A stretch of 64,000 nucleotides of DNA from Rhodopseudomonas palustris. Its GTDB lineage: Bacteria; Pseudomonadota; Alphaproteobacteria; Rhizobiales; Xanthobacteraceae. Below are positions 26,409-35,682 of the stretch, in pieces; within the stretch, counting starts at the first letter, position 1; each line of letters opens with the position of its first letter. The notes beneath the pieces were generated by a model. That model made no database searches, had not been told where the DNA came from, and saw only the letters and a list, made by a program, of their open reading frames with translations. The translations under genes were made by a program, and so were the position numbers. The DNA is taken from NCBI RefSeq assembly GCF_034479375.1, contig NZ_CP140155.1, positions 1,426,001 through 1,490,000 of the forward strand, in the 5' to 3' direction.

Positions 26409-27644
26409 TCAGGCGCCGATGCTCATCGCGTTGCGGACGATCACCTGCTGGACCGGCTCGTGACGCTGCGCGGCGCGGCGGCGGCCCTGCTCCAGCGACA
26501 GCGGCTGTTCGACGGTGGCGACCACGCGATTGCGACCGCCACGCTTGGCCTGATACAGCGCGGTGTCGGCCGCGGCGAGCAGCACGTCGAGTTCGACATT
26601 CGCCGGTCCGCCGGCGACGCCGATGCTGACGGTGGTCGCGATCGGCGCGCCGTCGACTTCCAGGCCGCAGCCCTCGAAGGTTTCGCGCACCCGCTCCGCC
26701 GCGGTCATCGCCTCGTCGATGGAGCACGGCAACAGCGCCGCGAATTCTTCTCCGCCGATCCGCCCGCACAGATCCGACATCCGCAGCGAGCCGGACACGA
26801 TCGCCGCGAACAGCTTGATGACCTCGTCGCCCGCCGGATGACCGAACCGGTCGTTGATCGACTTGAAGTGATCGAGGTCGAAGATCATCACCGTGACCGG
26901 ACGCCCCGCCGCGGCTTCGCGCTCGATCATCCGCGCGGTGGCTTCCGAGAAGCCGCGCCGGTTGAACAGGCCGGTGAGCGGATCGAGCGCCGCCGCGGTC
27001 TTGTGGGCGCGCACGGTGCGTTCCGAGACCAGCATGAACACCACGAAGACCGTGCCGATCGCGTACAGCACGAGTTCGATCGCGAAGATCAGCAACCAGA
27101 TGTTCTTGGTGTATGCGTTGCCATGGGTCGGCACCAGTTCGGCGAGCACGATCGGCAGCATCAGCACGCCGCCGTGCAGCAGCGGCACCAGCATGGCGGG
27201 CCAGCGCCGCATCACGGCCTTGCGGCGCTCGGCGAACAGTTGGTTCGCGGTCAGGGCGGCATAGATCGCGACGATGCCGGCGCCGAGCGTCATGCGCAGC
27301 GACGACAATTCCGGCGGCAGGCTGATCACGGCGGCGAGCCAGGCGATCGCGCCGAGAACCAGGCCCGGCCAGTTCGGCTTGTGGCCGTGGAACACCCGCG
27401 CGGCGTTCCACATCATCCCGCAGGCGATGAAACCCGCGCTCGCCAGCGACAGCACTACGGCTTCCGGCAGCAACGGTCCGAGAATCTGCCATTGCGCCAC
27501 GGTGGCCGCGCCGATCAGGTAAGCGGCGCCCCACCAGTAGAGCGCAGGGATTTTCTCTTGTCCGGCGAAGTAGAGAAGCATCCCCCCGAGCAGCGTGCAG
27601 ATCAGCGTCGCGACCAAGAGCAACGTCGAAAAATCGAGCGACAT
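26409..27644 (-). CDS. Membrane-bound diguanylate cyclase (GGDEF)
   Basis: 411 residues from ATG 27644. The N-terminal 215 residues contain about six or seven hydrophobic segments; the C-terminal half is a GGDEF domain with the active-site GGEEF and substrate-binding FDLDHFKSINDRFGH. An inhibitory site RxxD (RMSD) sits five residues before GGEEF, so product feedback by cyclic-di-GMP is likely. It would make c-di-GMP in response to an unknown membrane signal. Exopolysaccharide genes 8 kb away are a plausible but unproved target. A short C-terminal basic tail follows the domain. Confidence 0.92.
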   Translation of the reverse strand: MSLDFSTLLLVATLICTLLGGMLLYFAGQEKIPALYWWGAAYLIGAATVAQWQILGPLLPEAVVLSLASAGFIACGMMWNAARVFHGHKPNWPGLVLGAIAWLAAVISLPPELSSLRMTLGAGIVAIYAALTANQLFAERRKAVMRRWPAMLVPLLHGGVLMLPIVLAELVPTHGNAYTKNIWLLIFAIELVLYAIGTVFVVFMLVSERTVRAHKTAAALDPLTGLFNRRGFSEATARMIEREAAAGRPVTVMIFDLDHFKSINDRFGHPAGDEVIKLFAAIVSGSLRMSDLCGRIGGEEFAALLPCSIDEAMTAAERVRETFEGCGLEVDGAPIATTVSIGVAGGPANVELDVLLAAADTALYQAKRGGRNRVVATVEQPLSLEQGRRRAAQRHEPVQQVIVRNAMSIGA

Positions 27645-27860
27645 GATGCGAACTACCCAGGATTCATCGAACACGAGGATTTGCAACGCTGCCGATGCGG
27701 CAGAAGTGCCCCCTGCTGATCGCAATTTGGCTGCACCGCGTTGAGATCGCGTGTCCGCAACAGCTCGCTTTGGCGGCGAAGTTTCGGAAAATAAGATGAA
27801 AAATGACAGCGCGCAGCGGGAGCTAGGTCACGCCGAACAGGACGGACAAACAACGACTTC

Positions 27861-27892
27861 AAAACAAAAGGGCGCCCCGAAGGACGCCCTTT
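27861..27892 (-). terminator. Rho-independent terminator of the rplM–rpsI operon
   Basis: On the minus strand AAAGGGCG and CGCCCTTT form a stem (27867–27874 with 27885–27892), extended by further pairs around a TTCG-type loop and followed by TTTTGTTTT. It lies 23 bases after the rpsI stop. Confidence 0.85.
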
Positions 27893-27914
27893 CGATCGAC
27901 GGTGAAGCGAAAGA

Positions 27915-28391
27915 TCAGCGCTTCGAGAACTGGAACGAACGACGGGCCTTGGCCTTGCCGTACTTCTTGCGCTCGACGACGCGGCTGTCGCGGGTCAGGA
28001 AGCCGCCCTTCTTCAGGACGCCGCGCAGCTCCGGCTCGAAATTGGTGAGCGCCTTGGAGATGCCGTGGCGCACCGCGCCGGCCTGGCCGGACAGGCCGCC
28101 GCCGGCCACGGTGCAGATCACGTCGTACTGGCCGGCACGGGCCGCGGCGACCAGCGGCTGCTGGATCATCATGCGCAGCACCGGACGGGCGAAATACACT
28201 TCGACCTCACGCGAATTGACGGTGACCTTGCCGGCGCCCGGCTTGATCCAGACGCGGGCGACCGCGTCCTTGCGCTTGCCGGTGGCGTAAGCGCGGCCGA
28301 ATTTGTCGACCTTCTTGGTGTAGGTCGGCGCATCCGGCTGGGTCGTCTTCAGCGCCGAGAGCTGGTCGAGGGACTGCATGGTTTCGGACAT
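27915..28391 (-). CDS. rpsI: 30S ribosomal protein S9
   Basis: 158 residues with the S9 signature [17 protein letters not shown] near residue 28, [14 protein letters not shown] and the invariant C-terminal SFQFSKR that reaches the P-site tRNA. The N-terminal extension of about 25 residues is normal for alphaproteobacteria. It starts two bases after the rplM stop, so the two are one operon. Confidence 0.98.
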   Translation of the reverse strand: MSETMQSLDQLSALKTTQPDAPTYTKKVDKFGRAYATGKRKDAVARVWIKPGAGKVTVNSREVEVYFARPVLRMMIQQPLVAAARAGQYDVICTVAGGGLSGQAGAVRHGISKALTNFEPELRGVLKKGGFLTRDSRVVERKKYGKAKARRSFQFSKR

Positions 28392-28392
28392 C

Positions 28393-28857
28393 TTATGCGG
28401 CCCTCTTGTTCTTGCGATTCATCGCGCCGACGTCGAGCGTTTCGGGTTGCTGAGCTTCATGCGGATGCTCGGCGCCGGGATAGACGCGCAGATTGCCCAT
28501 CTGCACGCGACCAAGCGGACCGCGCGGGATCATGCGCTCGACAGCCTTCTCGACGACGCGCTCCGGGAACCGACCTTCGAGGATCGACTTCGCAGTACGT
28601 TCCTTGATGCCGCCGATGAAGCCGGTGTGGTGGTAATAGACCTTGTTGTCGCGCTTGCGACCGGTCAGCACCACCTTGGCGGCGTTGATGATGATGATGT
28701 TGTCACCGCAATCGACGTGCGGGGTGTAGGTCGGGAGGTGCTTGCCGCGCAGCCGCATCGCGACCAGCGTGGCGAGCCGGCCAACCACGAGACCAGTGGC
28801 GTCAATAATGACCCACTTCTTCGTGACTTCGGCGGGCTTGGCCGAAAACGTCTTCAT
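28393..28857 (-). CDS. rplM: 50S ribosomal protein L13
   Basis: 154 residues from ATG 28857 ([19 protein letters not shown]). Family features: [15 protein letters not shown] near 27, [12 protein letters not shown] near 50, MIPRGPLGR near 109 and [16 protein letters not shown] near 123. It assembles early into the large subunit. It is the first gene of the rplM–rpsI operon, with a terminator after rpsI. Confidence 0.98.
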   Translation of the reverse strand: MKTFSAKPAEVTKKWVIIDATGLVVGRLATLVAMRLRGKHLPTYTPHVDCGDNIIIINAAKVVLTGRKRDNKVYYHHTGFIGGIKERTAKSILEGRFPERVVEKAVERMIPRGPLGRVQMGNLRVYPGAEHPHEAQQPETLDVGAMNRKNKRAA

Positions 28858-28912
28858 GAGAATGATCCATGACAGGGGGAAATTCGGCGCAATGCACCGG
28901 ACTTGGGCTGGC

Positions 28913-28940
28913 TTGTAGATAAGCCGCACGTCGCCGTCAA
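28913..28940 (-). promoter_or_regulatory. Candidate promoter of rplM–rpsI
   Basis: On the minus strand TTGACG (28940–28935) and CTACAA (28918–28913) are separated by 16 bases and lie about 56 bases before the rplM start codon. The spacing and the −35 fit a housekeeping sigma promoter; the −10 is only a moderate match. Confidence 0.45.
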
Positions 28941-29012
28941 TCCCCACGCGCGCAAAATTATGCTTTCGAATCAGCATCTTACAATTACGGTGTAATAATA
29001 CCTCAGAAAAGC

Positions 29013-29441
29013 TCAAGCGATCGGAATGGAATAGGTCGATGTGACATGGGCGATCGGGTCGGGCGACGTCCCCGACAGCAACGTGACCTCGCCGACGGCC
29101 AGCCGCTTGCCGAGTTTCAGCAGCCGCGCCACTGCGACCACGTCCTGCCCGGGCTGGCCCTTGCGCAGGAAATTGATGTTGAGATTGGTGGTGACGGCGA
29201 GCGCGACCGGACCGATCGCGGACAGCAACACGACGTACATCGCGAAATCCGCCAATGCCATCAGGGTCGGCCCCGACACGGTTCCGCCCGGACGCAGCAT
29301 GCGGTCGCTGTAGCGCTGCCGCAGCAGGCTGGAGCGTCCATCGGCGGATTCGATCGAGATGTCGCCGTAGCCGAACGCCTGCGGGAACTCCCGATTCAAA
29401 AAGCTCTCGAGATCAGCTACACTCATCCTCGCGTGCGTCAT
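29013..29441 (-). CDS. PaaI-type hotdog thioesterase
   Basis: 142 residues from ATG 29441 with AGGAAAGAC upstream. Hotdog-fold features: [21 protein letters not shown] near 50–70, where the Asp is the likely catalytic residue, and [18 protein letters not shown] near 84. It should hydrolyse an acyl-CoA thioester. It is divergent from an enoyl-CoA hydratase gene, so both may serve acyl-CoA turnover. Confidence 0.88.
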   Translation of the reverse strand: MTHARMSVADLESFLNREFPQAFGYGDISIESADGRSSLLRQRYSDRMLRPGGTVSGPTLMALADFAMYVVLLSAIGPVALAVTTNLNINFLRKGQPGQDVVAVARLLKLGKRLAVGEVTLLSGTSPDPIAHVTSTYSIPIA

Positions 29442-29530
29442 GTCTTTCCTGCCCTGCTCTCGTTTCGCCGGGTTTGTTACAGTATGGTGACGCTCGTTCC
29501 CAGCGCTGGATTCTCGTCCCGGATATTTTC

Positions 29531-30358
29531 ATGACAGCCCTGCCCGTCTTCACGGCGAATTCGCCGTCCCCGATCCTGCTGCGCGAGACGATCGACGGCG
29601 GTGTCGCGGTGCTGACGCTGAACCGTCCCGCTGCGCGCAACAGCCTGTCGCTCGAGCTGATTGCAGATATTCACGCCGCGCTCGATCTGATCGGCCGCGA
29701 CGACGGCGTCCGCGCGGTGGTGATCGCGGCCAACGGGCCGGCGTTCTCGGCCGGCCACGACATGAAGGAATTGACCGCGCATCGCAACGACGCCGACCGC
29801 GGTCGCGCCAGCTTCACCCGAATCATGACCGCCTGCAGCGCGATGATGCAGGCGATCGTGTTGCTGCCGAAGCCGGTGATCGCCGCGGTGCAAGGCGTCG
29901 CCACAGCGGCGGGCTGCCAGTTGGTCGCGAGCTGCGATCTCGCGGTCGCCTCCGAGCAGGCGACCTTCGCGACGCCCGGCGTCGACATCGGCCTGTTCTG
30001 CTCGACGCCGATGGTGGCGCTATCGCGCAACGTTCCGCGCAAGCACGCCATGCACATGCTGCTGACCGGCGAGCCGGTGAAGGCCGACGAGGCCCGCGCG
30101 ATCGGACTGATCAATCGCGTGGTGCCGCACGGCACCGAACGCGACGCCGCGATCGGGCTCGCCGAGACCATCGCCAGCAAATCGTCGCACACCGTCAAGA
30201 TCGGCAAGGAAGCGTTCTATCGCCAGGCCGAGCTGAATCTGGCCGACGCCTATCACTACGCGTCGCAAGTGATGGCCGAGAACATGATGGCGGCCGACGC
30301 CGAAGAAGGCATCGGCGCCTTCCTCGACAAGCGCAAGCCGGAGTGGAAGGACAGATAA
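29531..30358 (+). CDS. Enoyl-CoA hydratase/isomerase family protein
   Basis: 275 residues from ATG 29531. Crotonase fold: LNRPAARNSLSLELI near 32, oxyanion-hole FSAGHDMKEL near 77 and PVIAAVQGVATAAGCQLVAS near 115. The glutamate pair of classical enoyl-CoA hydratase is not both present at the usual sites (GCQLVAS instead of GGxxE, and DIGLFC later), so a different crotonase reaction or substrate is possible. It acts on an acyl-CoA in the cytoplasm. Transcribed divergently from the PaaI-type thioesterase. Confidence 0.88.
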   Translation: MTALPVFTANSPSPILLRETIDGGVAVLTLNRPAARNSLSLELIADIHAALDLIGRDDGVRAVVIAANGPAFSAGHDMKELTAHRNDADRGRASFTRIMTACSAMMQAIVLLPKPVIAAVQGVATAAGCQLVASCDLAVASEQATFATPGVDIGLFCSTPMVALSRNVPRKHAMHMLLTGEPVKADEARAIGLINRVVPHGTERDAAIGLAETIASKSSHTVKIGKEAFYRQAELNLADAYHYASQVMAENMMAADAEEGIGAFLDKRKPEWKDR

Positions 30359-30380
30359 ACACGCCGCCACCAGACGGCTT

Positions 30381-30480
30381 CCTCATCCTGAGGAGCGGCC
30401 GCAGGCCGCGTCTCGAAGGATGGGGCCTCACGCATTCATGGTTCGAGACGGCGCCTGCCGCGCCTCCTCACCATGAGGGC
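30381..30480. repeat. Type-B palindromic repeat
   Basis: A long imperfect palindrome: CCTCATCCTGAGGAGC...GTCTCGAAGGATGGGG followed by CATGGTTCGAGACGGCGC...CTCCTCACCATGAGGG. Related copies are at 52286–52402 and 58539–58650. It separates the hydratase gene from the CoA-binding protein gene. Confidence 0.75.
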
Positions 30481-30498
30481 CTCGGACATGACAAGCGG

Positions 30499-31083
30499 AT
30501 GAATCACGATAGCTACTCGGACGACTACATCCGCGCGATCCTCAACGGCGTGAAGACCATCGCGGTCGTCGGCGCGTCGCCGCTGAACGTGCGGCCGAGT
30601 TACTTCGTATTCAAATATCTCGCCGAGCGCGGCTACGACATGATCCCGGTGAATCCCGGCCAGGTCGGCAACAGCCTGCTCGGCAAGCCGTTCGTCGCGA
30701 GCTTGCGCGACATCGATCGGCCGGTCGATATGATCGACATCTTCCGCGCCTCGGCGCATGTGATGCCGATCGTCGAGGAAGCCCTCGCATTGTCGCCGCC
30801 GCCCAAAGTGATCTGGATGCAGATCGCAGTCCGCAATGACGAGGCCGCCGCGCGCGCCGAAGCCGCCGGGCTGCAAGTGGTGATGAACCGCTGCCCGAAG
30901 ATCGAATACGGCCGGCTGTCGTCGGAGATTTCCTGGATGGGCGTCAATTCGCGCACACTCAGCTCCAAGCGCGCGCCTGTCCCGGTCAAAGGCATGCGGC
31001 TGTCGCTCGACCGCGCCAGCCTCGCCGGCGGCGATACCGCGGCCTCCGACCGCGCCACCCGCCCGCGTGGCGAGACCAACTGA
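30499..31083 (+). CDS. CoA-binding (Rossmann-fold) domain protein
   Basis: 194 residues from ATG 30499 (MNHDSYSDDYIRAILNGVKT). The CoA_binding domain is evident: KTIAVVGASPLNVRPSYFVF near 20, GYDMIPVNPGQ near 46, PVDMIDIFRASAHV near 75 and VIWMQIAVRNDEAAARAEAAG. Related YccU-type proteins bind CoA and are of unclear role. It precedes metY by about 100 bases on the same strand, a pairing seen in related genomes. Confidence 0.88.
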   Translation: MNHDSYSDDYIRAILNGVKTIAVVGASPLNVRPSYFVFKYLAERGYDMIPVNPGQVGNSLLGKPFVASLRDIDRPVDMIDIFRASAHVMPIVEEALALSPPPKVIWMQIAVRNDEAAARAEAAGLQVVMNRCPKIEYGRLSSEISWMGVNSRTLSSKRAPVPVKGMRLSLDRASLAGGDTAASDRATRPRGETN

Positions 31084-31186
31084 ATCTGCGCGGCCTGCCG
31101 CCGCTCGGCACGACCTCGCTTGACCTTACCCGGGGTTACGCTCAGATAGCGCCAAACCATCAGCCAGACCGACGGAGGGATCGACC

Positions 31187-32467
31187 ATGACCGAACGCAG
31201 CCCGGGATTTGCCACGCTCGCCGTTCACGCCGGCGCGCAGCCCGATCCGACCACCGGGGCGCGAGCGACTCCGATCTACCAGACCACCTCCTTCGTGTTC
31301 AACGATGCCGATCATGCCGCCTCGCTGTTCGGCCTGCAGGCGTTCGGCAATATCTACACCCGCATCACCAATCCGACGACCGCCGTGCTGGAAGAGCGCG
31401 TCGCGGCACTCGAAGGCGGCACCGCCGCGCTAGCCACCGCGTCCGGCCACGCCGCGCAGCTCGTGGTGATGCAGCAATTGCTGATGCCCGGCGACGAATT
31501 CATCGCCGCGCGAAAGCTGTACGGCGGCTCCATCAACCAGTTCACCCACGCCTTCAAGAGCTTCGGCTGGAACGTGGTGTGGGCCGATCCGGACGACATC
31601 GACAGCTTCCAGCGCGCGGTGACGCCGAAGACCAAGGCGATCTTCATCGAGTCGATCGCCAATCCCGCCGGCAGCATCACCGACATCGAGGCGATCGCCG
31701 AGGTCGCGCGCAGTGCCGGCGTGCCGCTGATCGTCGACAACACGCTGGCGACGCCGTATCTGATCCGCCCGATCGACCATGGCGCCGACATCGTCGTGCA
31801 TTCGCTGACCAAGTTTCTCGGCGGCCACGGCAATTCGCTCGGCGGCATCATCGTCGACGCCGGCACCTTCGACTGGTCGAAGGGCGGCAAATATCCGATG
31901 CTGAGCGAGCCGCGCCCCGAATATCATGGGCTGAAGCTGCAGGAGACCTTCGGCAATTTCGCCTTCGCGATCGCCTGCCGCGTGCTCGGCCTGCGCGATC
32001 TCGGCCCGGCGCTGTCGCCGTTCAACGCCTTCCTGCTGATGACCGGCATCGAGACGCTGCCGCTGCGGATGCAGAAGCACTGCGAGAACGCCAAGGCGAT
32101 CGCCGAATTCCTGTCGACCCACAAGGCGGTGTCGGCCGTGAACTATTCCGGCCTGGCGTCGAGCAAGTACAATGCCCTCGCCCGAAAATACGCGCCGAAG
32201 GGCGCCGGCGCGGTGTTCACGTTCAGCCTCAAGGGCGGTTATCAGGCCGGCGTCGATCTGGTCTCCAATGTGAAGCTGTTCTCGCATCTCGCCAATGTCG
32301 GCGACACCCGCTCGCTGATTATCCATCCGGCCTCGACCACGCACAGCCAGCTCGACGACGCGCAGAAGACCGCGGCCGGCGCCGCGCCGGACATGGTGCG
32401 CGTGTCGATCGGCATCGAGGACAAGGAAGACCTGATCGCAGATCTCGACGAGGCGCTCGGCGGCTGA
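31187..32467 (+). CDS. metY: O-acetylhomoserine aminocarboxypropyltransferase / sulfhydrylase
   Basis: 426 residues from ATG 31187 with GGAGGG upstream. Cys/Met-metabolism PLP enzyme: YTRITNPTTAVLEERVAALE near 63, SGHAAQL near 86 and the PLP-binding Lys in HSLTKFLGGHGN near 209. The length and the GFATLAVHAGAQPDPTTGAR start are typical of O-acetylhomoserine sulfhydrylase, which makes homocysteine from O-acetylhomoserine and sulfide in methionine synthesis. Confidence 0.93.
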   Translation: MTERSPGFATLAVHAGAQPDPTTGARATPIYQTTSFVFNDADHAASLFGLQAFGNIYTRITNPTTAVLEERVAALEGGTAALATASGHAAQLVVMQQLLMPGDEFIAARKLYGGSINQFTHAFKSFGWNVVWADPDDIDSFQRAVTPKTKAIFIESIANPAGSITDIEAIAEVARSAGVPLIVDNTLATPYLIRPIDHGADIVVHSLTKFLGGHGNSLGGIIVDAGTFDWSKGGKYPMLSEPRPEYHGLKLQETFGNFAFAIACRVLGLRDLGPALSPFNAFLLMTGIETLPLRMQKHCENAKAIAEFLSTHKAVSAVNYSGLASSKYNALARKYAPKGAGAVFTFSLKGGYQAGVDLVSNVKLFSHLANVGDTRSLIIHPASTTHSQLDDAQKTAAGAAPDMVRVSIGIEDKEDLIADLDEALGG

Positions 32468-32492
32468 CGCCGGGCGGCGCCCGGAGGCGGCG

Positions 32493-33095
32493 ATGAGCGG
32501 CGGGCATCTCGAAATGCGCCGGATGGAGGCGCTGAGCAACACCGTGTTCGGCGTCGCCATGACGCTGCTCGCCTACCAGGCGCCGCGCGAGAAATTCGCC
32601 AGCGCAGATCCGCAATGGCGGGAGATCTGGCACCTCTACGGCGCCTTTCTGTCGACGCTGTTGCTCAGCTTCATCGTCGCCGGCATGTTCTGGTACAGCC
32701 ATCAGCGCCGGCTCGCTTACGCGACCCACGCCGGCCGCGCCGAAGTTCTGCTGAACCTGTTCTTCCTGCTGTCGATCATCCTGCTGCCGGTGACTTGCGG
32801 GCTGTACGGCAACAATTACGACTCGCCCAACGTCACGACGCTGTACAGCTTCAATCTGTTGCTGATCGCATTGTTCAACACCGTGCTGTGGGCGATCGCG
32901 GTGGCGCGGAAGAACGATTGGGCGACATTGGCCACGCCGGCCTTCGCTCTGGTGTTGTTCTGTGCCGCGCTGGTGGCGTGTCTGATCGACCCGCATTCGC
33001 CCAAATACATCTGGCCGATCGCGTTCCTGTCGCCTTTCATCAGCGCCTATGTCGAACGGCGCCACAGGCCGAACTTCGATGGGGAAGCGCCGTAG
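32493..33095 (+). CDS. TMEM175-family (DUF1211) membrane protein, putative potassium channel
   Basis: 200 residues from ATG 32493, with GGAGGCGG upstream. Six hydrophobic segments. The first carries the family motif: MEALSNTVFGVAMTLLAYQ, matching the FSDGVFAIAxTLL pattern although Ser-Asn replaces Ser-Asp. The second region has FWYSHQRR. Bacterial TMEM175 proteins form tetrameric K+ leak channels. It starts 26 bases after metY. Confidence 0.78.
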   Translation: MSGGHLEMRRMEALSNTVFGVAMTLLAYQAPREKFASADPQWREIWHLYGAFLSTLLLSFIVAGMFWYSHQRRLAYATHAGRAEVLLNLFFLLSIILLPVTCGLYGNNYDSPNVTTLYSFNLLLIALFNTVLWAIAVARKNDWATLATPAFALVLFCAALVACLIDPHSPKYIWPIAFLSPFISAYVERRHRPNFDGEAP

Positions 33096-33113
33096 CGGCA
33101 TTCCCGCGCTGGC

Positions 33114-34217
33114 TCAGCCGGGTTGCCCGACCGGCAGCGCCACCGCGGGCTGGACCTGTTTCGGCCGCGGCGTGGTCAGCCGTTCGACCTGCAGCACCGC
33201 CAAGGTCAGTACGACGATGCCCATCGCCTGATGCGCCAGCGCCAGGCCGATCGGCGTCGCATGCAGCACCGTGAGAATGCCGAGCACCGCCTGCAACGAC
33301 AGCGCCGCGAACAGCCACAGCGCGCCGCCGGCGGCAGCTCCCGCGCGCGCCCGCAGCGCGTCGATCGCGTGCCACGCCGCCAGCGCCCATAGCGCATAGG
33401 CCATCATGCGATGATCGAACTGCACGGTGAGGTGATTGTCGAACAGGTTCTTCCACCATGGCTGCTCGAACCACAGCCGCTCGGCAGACGGGATCAGCGC
33501 GCCGTCGATCAGCGGCCAGGTGTTGAACACCCGTCCGGCGCGCAGCCCGGCGACCAGCGCGCCGAGGAAGAGCTGCAGCAGCGTCATCGCCAGCAGCGCC
33601 AAAGCCGTGAATTTCAGCCGCGCCGCAGCCGGGAGCGGCGGCTTGTCGCTGAGCCGTCGCAGCGTCCAGACGATCGCGGCATAGATGATCAGCGCCAGCG
33701 TCAGATGGATCGCGAGCCGCACCTGCGACACTTCGGTGCGCTGCGATAGTCCCGACGCCACCATCCACCAGCCGACCGCGCCCTGCAGCGCGCCGAGCGC
33801 GAAGATGCCCCACAGCGCCCGCTTCCACTCCGGGCCGATCGCGCCGCGCCACAGAAACCACAGGAACGGCAGCAGATAGGCGATACCGATCACCCGCCCG
33901 AGCAGGCGGTGGCTCCATTCCCACCAGAAGATGGTCTTGAACTCATGCAGCGTCATCCCGGCATTGAGTTCGCGATATTGCGGGATCTGCTTGTAGCCGT
34001 CGAACGCGGCGTGCCATTGCGCATCGGTGAGCGGCGGCAGCGTGCCGGTGACCGGCTTCCATTCGACGATCGACAGCCCGGACTCGGTCAGCCGCGTCGC
34101 ACCCCCGACCAGCACCATCACCGCAATCAATGCCGCGACCAGCGTCAGCCAGATCCGGACGGCACGGACGCGAGATCGACGCACGGGGGAACGGTCTGGC
34201 TCCGCGGCAGCGGTCAT
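33114..34217 (-). CDS. ctaA: Heme A synthase
   Basis: 367 residues with eight hydrophobic segments. COX15/CtaA motifs: [18 protein letters not shown] near 42, [16 protein letters not shown] near 93 with heme-ligand His, and [11 protein letters not shown] near 272 plus [10 protein letters not shown] near 335. It oxidises the heme O methyl group to a formyl group for cytochrome aa3 oxidase in the inner membrane. The gene converges on the TMEM175 gene and is divergent from the small DUF2842 gene. Confidence 0.94.
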   Translation of the reverse strand: MTAAAEPDRSPVRRSRVRAVRIWLTLVAALIAVMVLVGGATRLTESGLSIVEWKPVTGTLPPLTDAQWHAAFDGYKQIPQYRELNAGMTLHEFKTIFWWEWSHRLLGRVIGIAYLLPFLWFLWRGAIGPEWKRALWGIFALGALQGAVGWWMVASGLSQRTEVSQVRLAIHLTLALIIYAAIVWTLRRLSDKPPLPAAARLKFTALALLAMTLLQLFLGALVAGLRAGRVFNTWPLIDGALIPSAERLWFEQPWWKNLFDNHLTVQFDHRMMAYALWALAAWHAIDALRARAGAAAGGALWLFAALSLQAVLGILTVLHATPIGLALAHQAMGIVVLTLAVLQVERLTTPRPKQVQPAVALPVGQPG

Positions 34218-34313
34218 AAAGCATACCTTGAACGGATTTTCGCGACCCTTATAGTCGCGCCGTTCCCACGCGCAAGGCGTCGCGAGAACCTATCAAGTGC
34301 GTGTGATTTCGAC

Positions 34314-34523
34314 ATGAACATCCGGACCCGAAAACTGATTGGAACCGTCGCGCTGCTGGTGCTCGCGATCGTATGGTCGCTGGTCGCGATGGCAATCGCG
34401 CAGGCGCCGGTGATCGCCGAATCGAAGTGGCTGCAGATCGTCTATTACGTCGTCGCCGGGCTCGGCTGGGTGCTGCCGGCGATGCCGATCGTGACCTGGA
34501 TGTCGCGTCCCGACCGTCAGTAA
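34314..34523 (+). CDS. DUF2842 small membrane protein
   Basis: 69 residues with two hydrophobic segments: MNIRTRKLIGTVALLVLAIV at the start, then a second helix ending in LGWVLPAMPIVTWMSRPDR. This matches the alphaproteobacterial DUF2842 family, of unknown function, often found next to respiratory assembly genes. Its last seven bases overlap the end of the deacetylase-like gene on the other strand. Confidence 0.85.
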   Translation: MNIRTRKLIGTVALLVLAIVWSLVAMAIAQAPVIAESKWLQIVYYVVAGLGWVLPAMPIVTWMSRPDRQ

Positions 34524-35608
34524 CGCCGCCCGAGTTGCGATGCCGCCCCCGGCATCACCCCAGACAGCACCACCCGCAATCCACGCAGCGAACTCCGACG
34601 TCCGTCCCATGCGATCCGCGGCAGCATCTGCGGCGACGCGGTTCGATCGATCACGCCGGGGATCGCGGTGACCGCGCTGGCAAAGCCCTCCCGCTCGACG
34701 ATCTGCACATCGCGTCGCGTGAAGCTGCCGCGCTCGCCATAGGGGTACGCGAAGTGCGATGCGTCGCGGCCGAGCGCCGCGCGCAGAACCGCCCGGCCCA
34801 TCGCGATCTCGCGTTGCGCGACCGTGTCGTCGACATTGCCGAGCAGCGGATAGTTCACCGTCGCGCCGCCGATCGTGACCCTGGGATCCGAGGCGAGCCT
34901 CGCCACCTCCTCCCAATTCATCACCGCGCTGCTGGTGAGCCTTGCGAGATCGACGCCATAGCGCTTGCACAGATCGTGGATCGCAGCCGTCAGATCCGGC
35001 GGCGACAGCGCGCGCAGCCAGCTCCCAAGAAAGTGGAAGACCTGGTACTTGTCGTCGGTGGTCGCCGTGTCGAAATGGCGCTCGGTGTGATCGATCACCA
35101 GAGCGATGCGATCATGACCGGCGATCACCTGCTCAAGCGCCAGCCACCAGGCTTCGCCGAGCCCGTCGGGAAACGCGGTCGGCAGATACACCGCGAACGG
35201 CGCGTCGTGCCGGGCCAGCACCGGATGGCCGTAAGTAATGAGGTCGCGTGAGCCGCCGTCGAAGGTCAGGCAGACGAAGCGTCCCCTCGCGTCGGGCCGC
35301 GACATGCGGTCGAGCACCTCGTCGGGCGAAATCACGTCACAGTTCCAGCGGCGCAGCGCGCGTAGCAGGCGATCGAGCCATTGCGGCGTGATCTCACGGC
35401 TGCGCAGCGGCTGGAATCTGTCCCTGCGCGTCGGCCGAACACGGTCGAAACGCAGGATGACGCCGCACCCCCTCCCGCCGAACTGGGCGAGCCGCGCCAG
35501 ACCGCTGAAATACGCAAGCTCGAGCCCTGCCGACGCCCAAAAACCGCTCGCTGACAAGGTCTGCTCCCGACGCCGCAGCGCCCATCGCCGCGTTTCCCGC
35601 CACCTCAT
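34517..35608 (-). CDS. Polysaccharide deacetylase-like protein, active site degenerate
   Basis: 363 residues from ATG 35608; an in-frame ATG at 35668 would leave only 14 bases to the divergent acetyltransferase gene. NodB-homology fold is visible: LTFDGGSRD near 114, GGATVNYPLLGNVDD near 247 and HFAYPYGERGSF near 283. In active enzymes these read TFDD, a His-x3-His metal site and YPYG. Here the second Asp is Gly, and both metal His positions are Ala and Tyr. The fold is kept but zinc-dependent deacetylation looks lost. It opens the exopolysaccharide cluster, so a structural or carbohydrate-binding role is possible. Confidence 0.82.
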   Translation of the reverse strand: MRWRETRRWALRRREQTLSASGFWASAGLELAYFSGLARLAQFGGRGCGVILRFDRVRPTRRDRFQPLRSREITPQWLDRLLRALRRWNCDVISPDEVLDRMSRPDARGRFVCLTFDGGSRDLITYGHPVLARHDAPFAVYLPTAFPDGLGEAWWLALEQVIAGHDRIALVIDHTERHFDTATTDDKYQVFHFLGSWLRALSPPDLTAAIHDLCKRYGVDLARLTSSAVMNWEEVARLASDPRVTIGGATVNYPLLGNVDDTVAQREIAMGRAVLRAALGRDASHFAYPYGERGSFTRRDVQIVEREGFASAVTAIPGVIDRTASPQMLPRIAWDGRRSSLRGLRVVLSGVMPGAASQLGRRY

Positions 35609-35682
35609 TACTGTTTGTTGAGATTTCTTTGTAAAGGTCCGGACACGCTGAAAAGCGTAAAGATTCATCTAAAGGAATTCAC

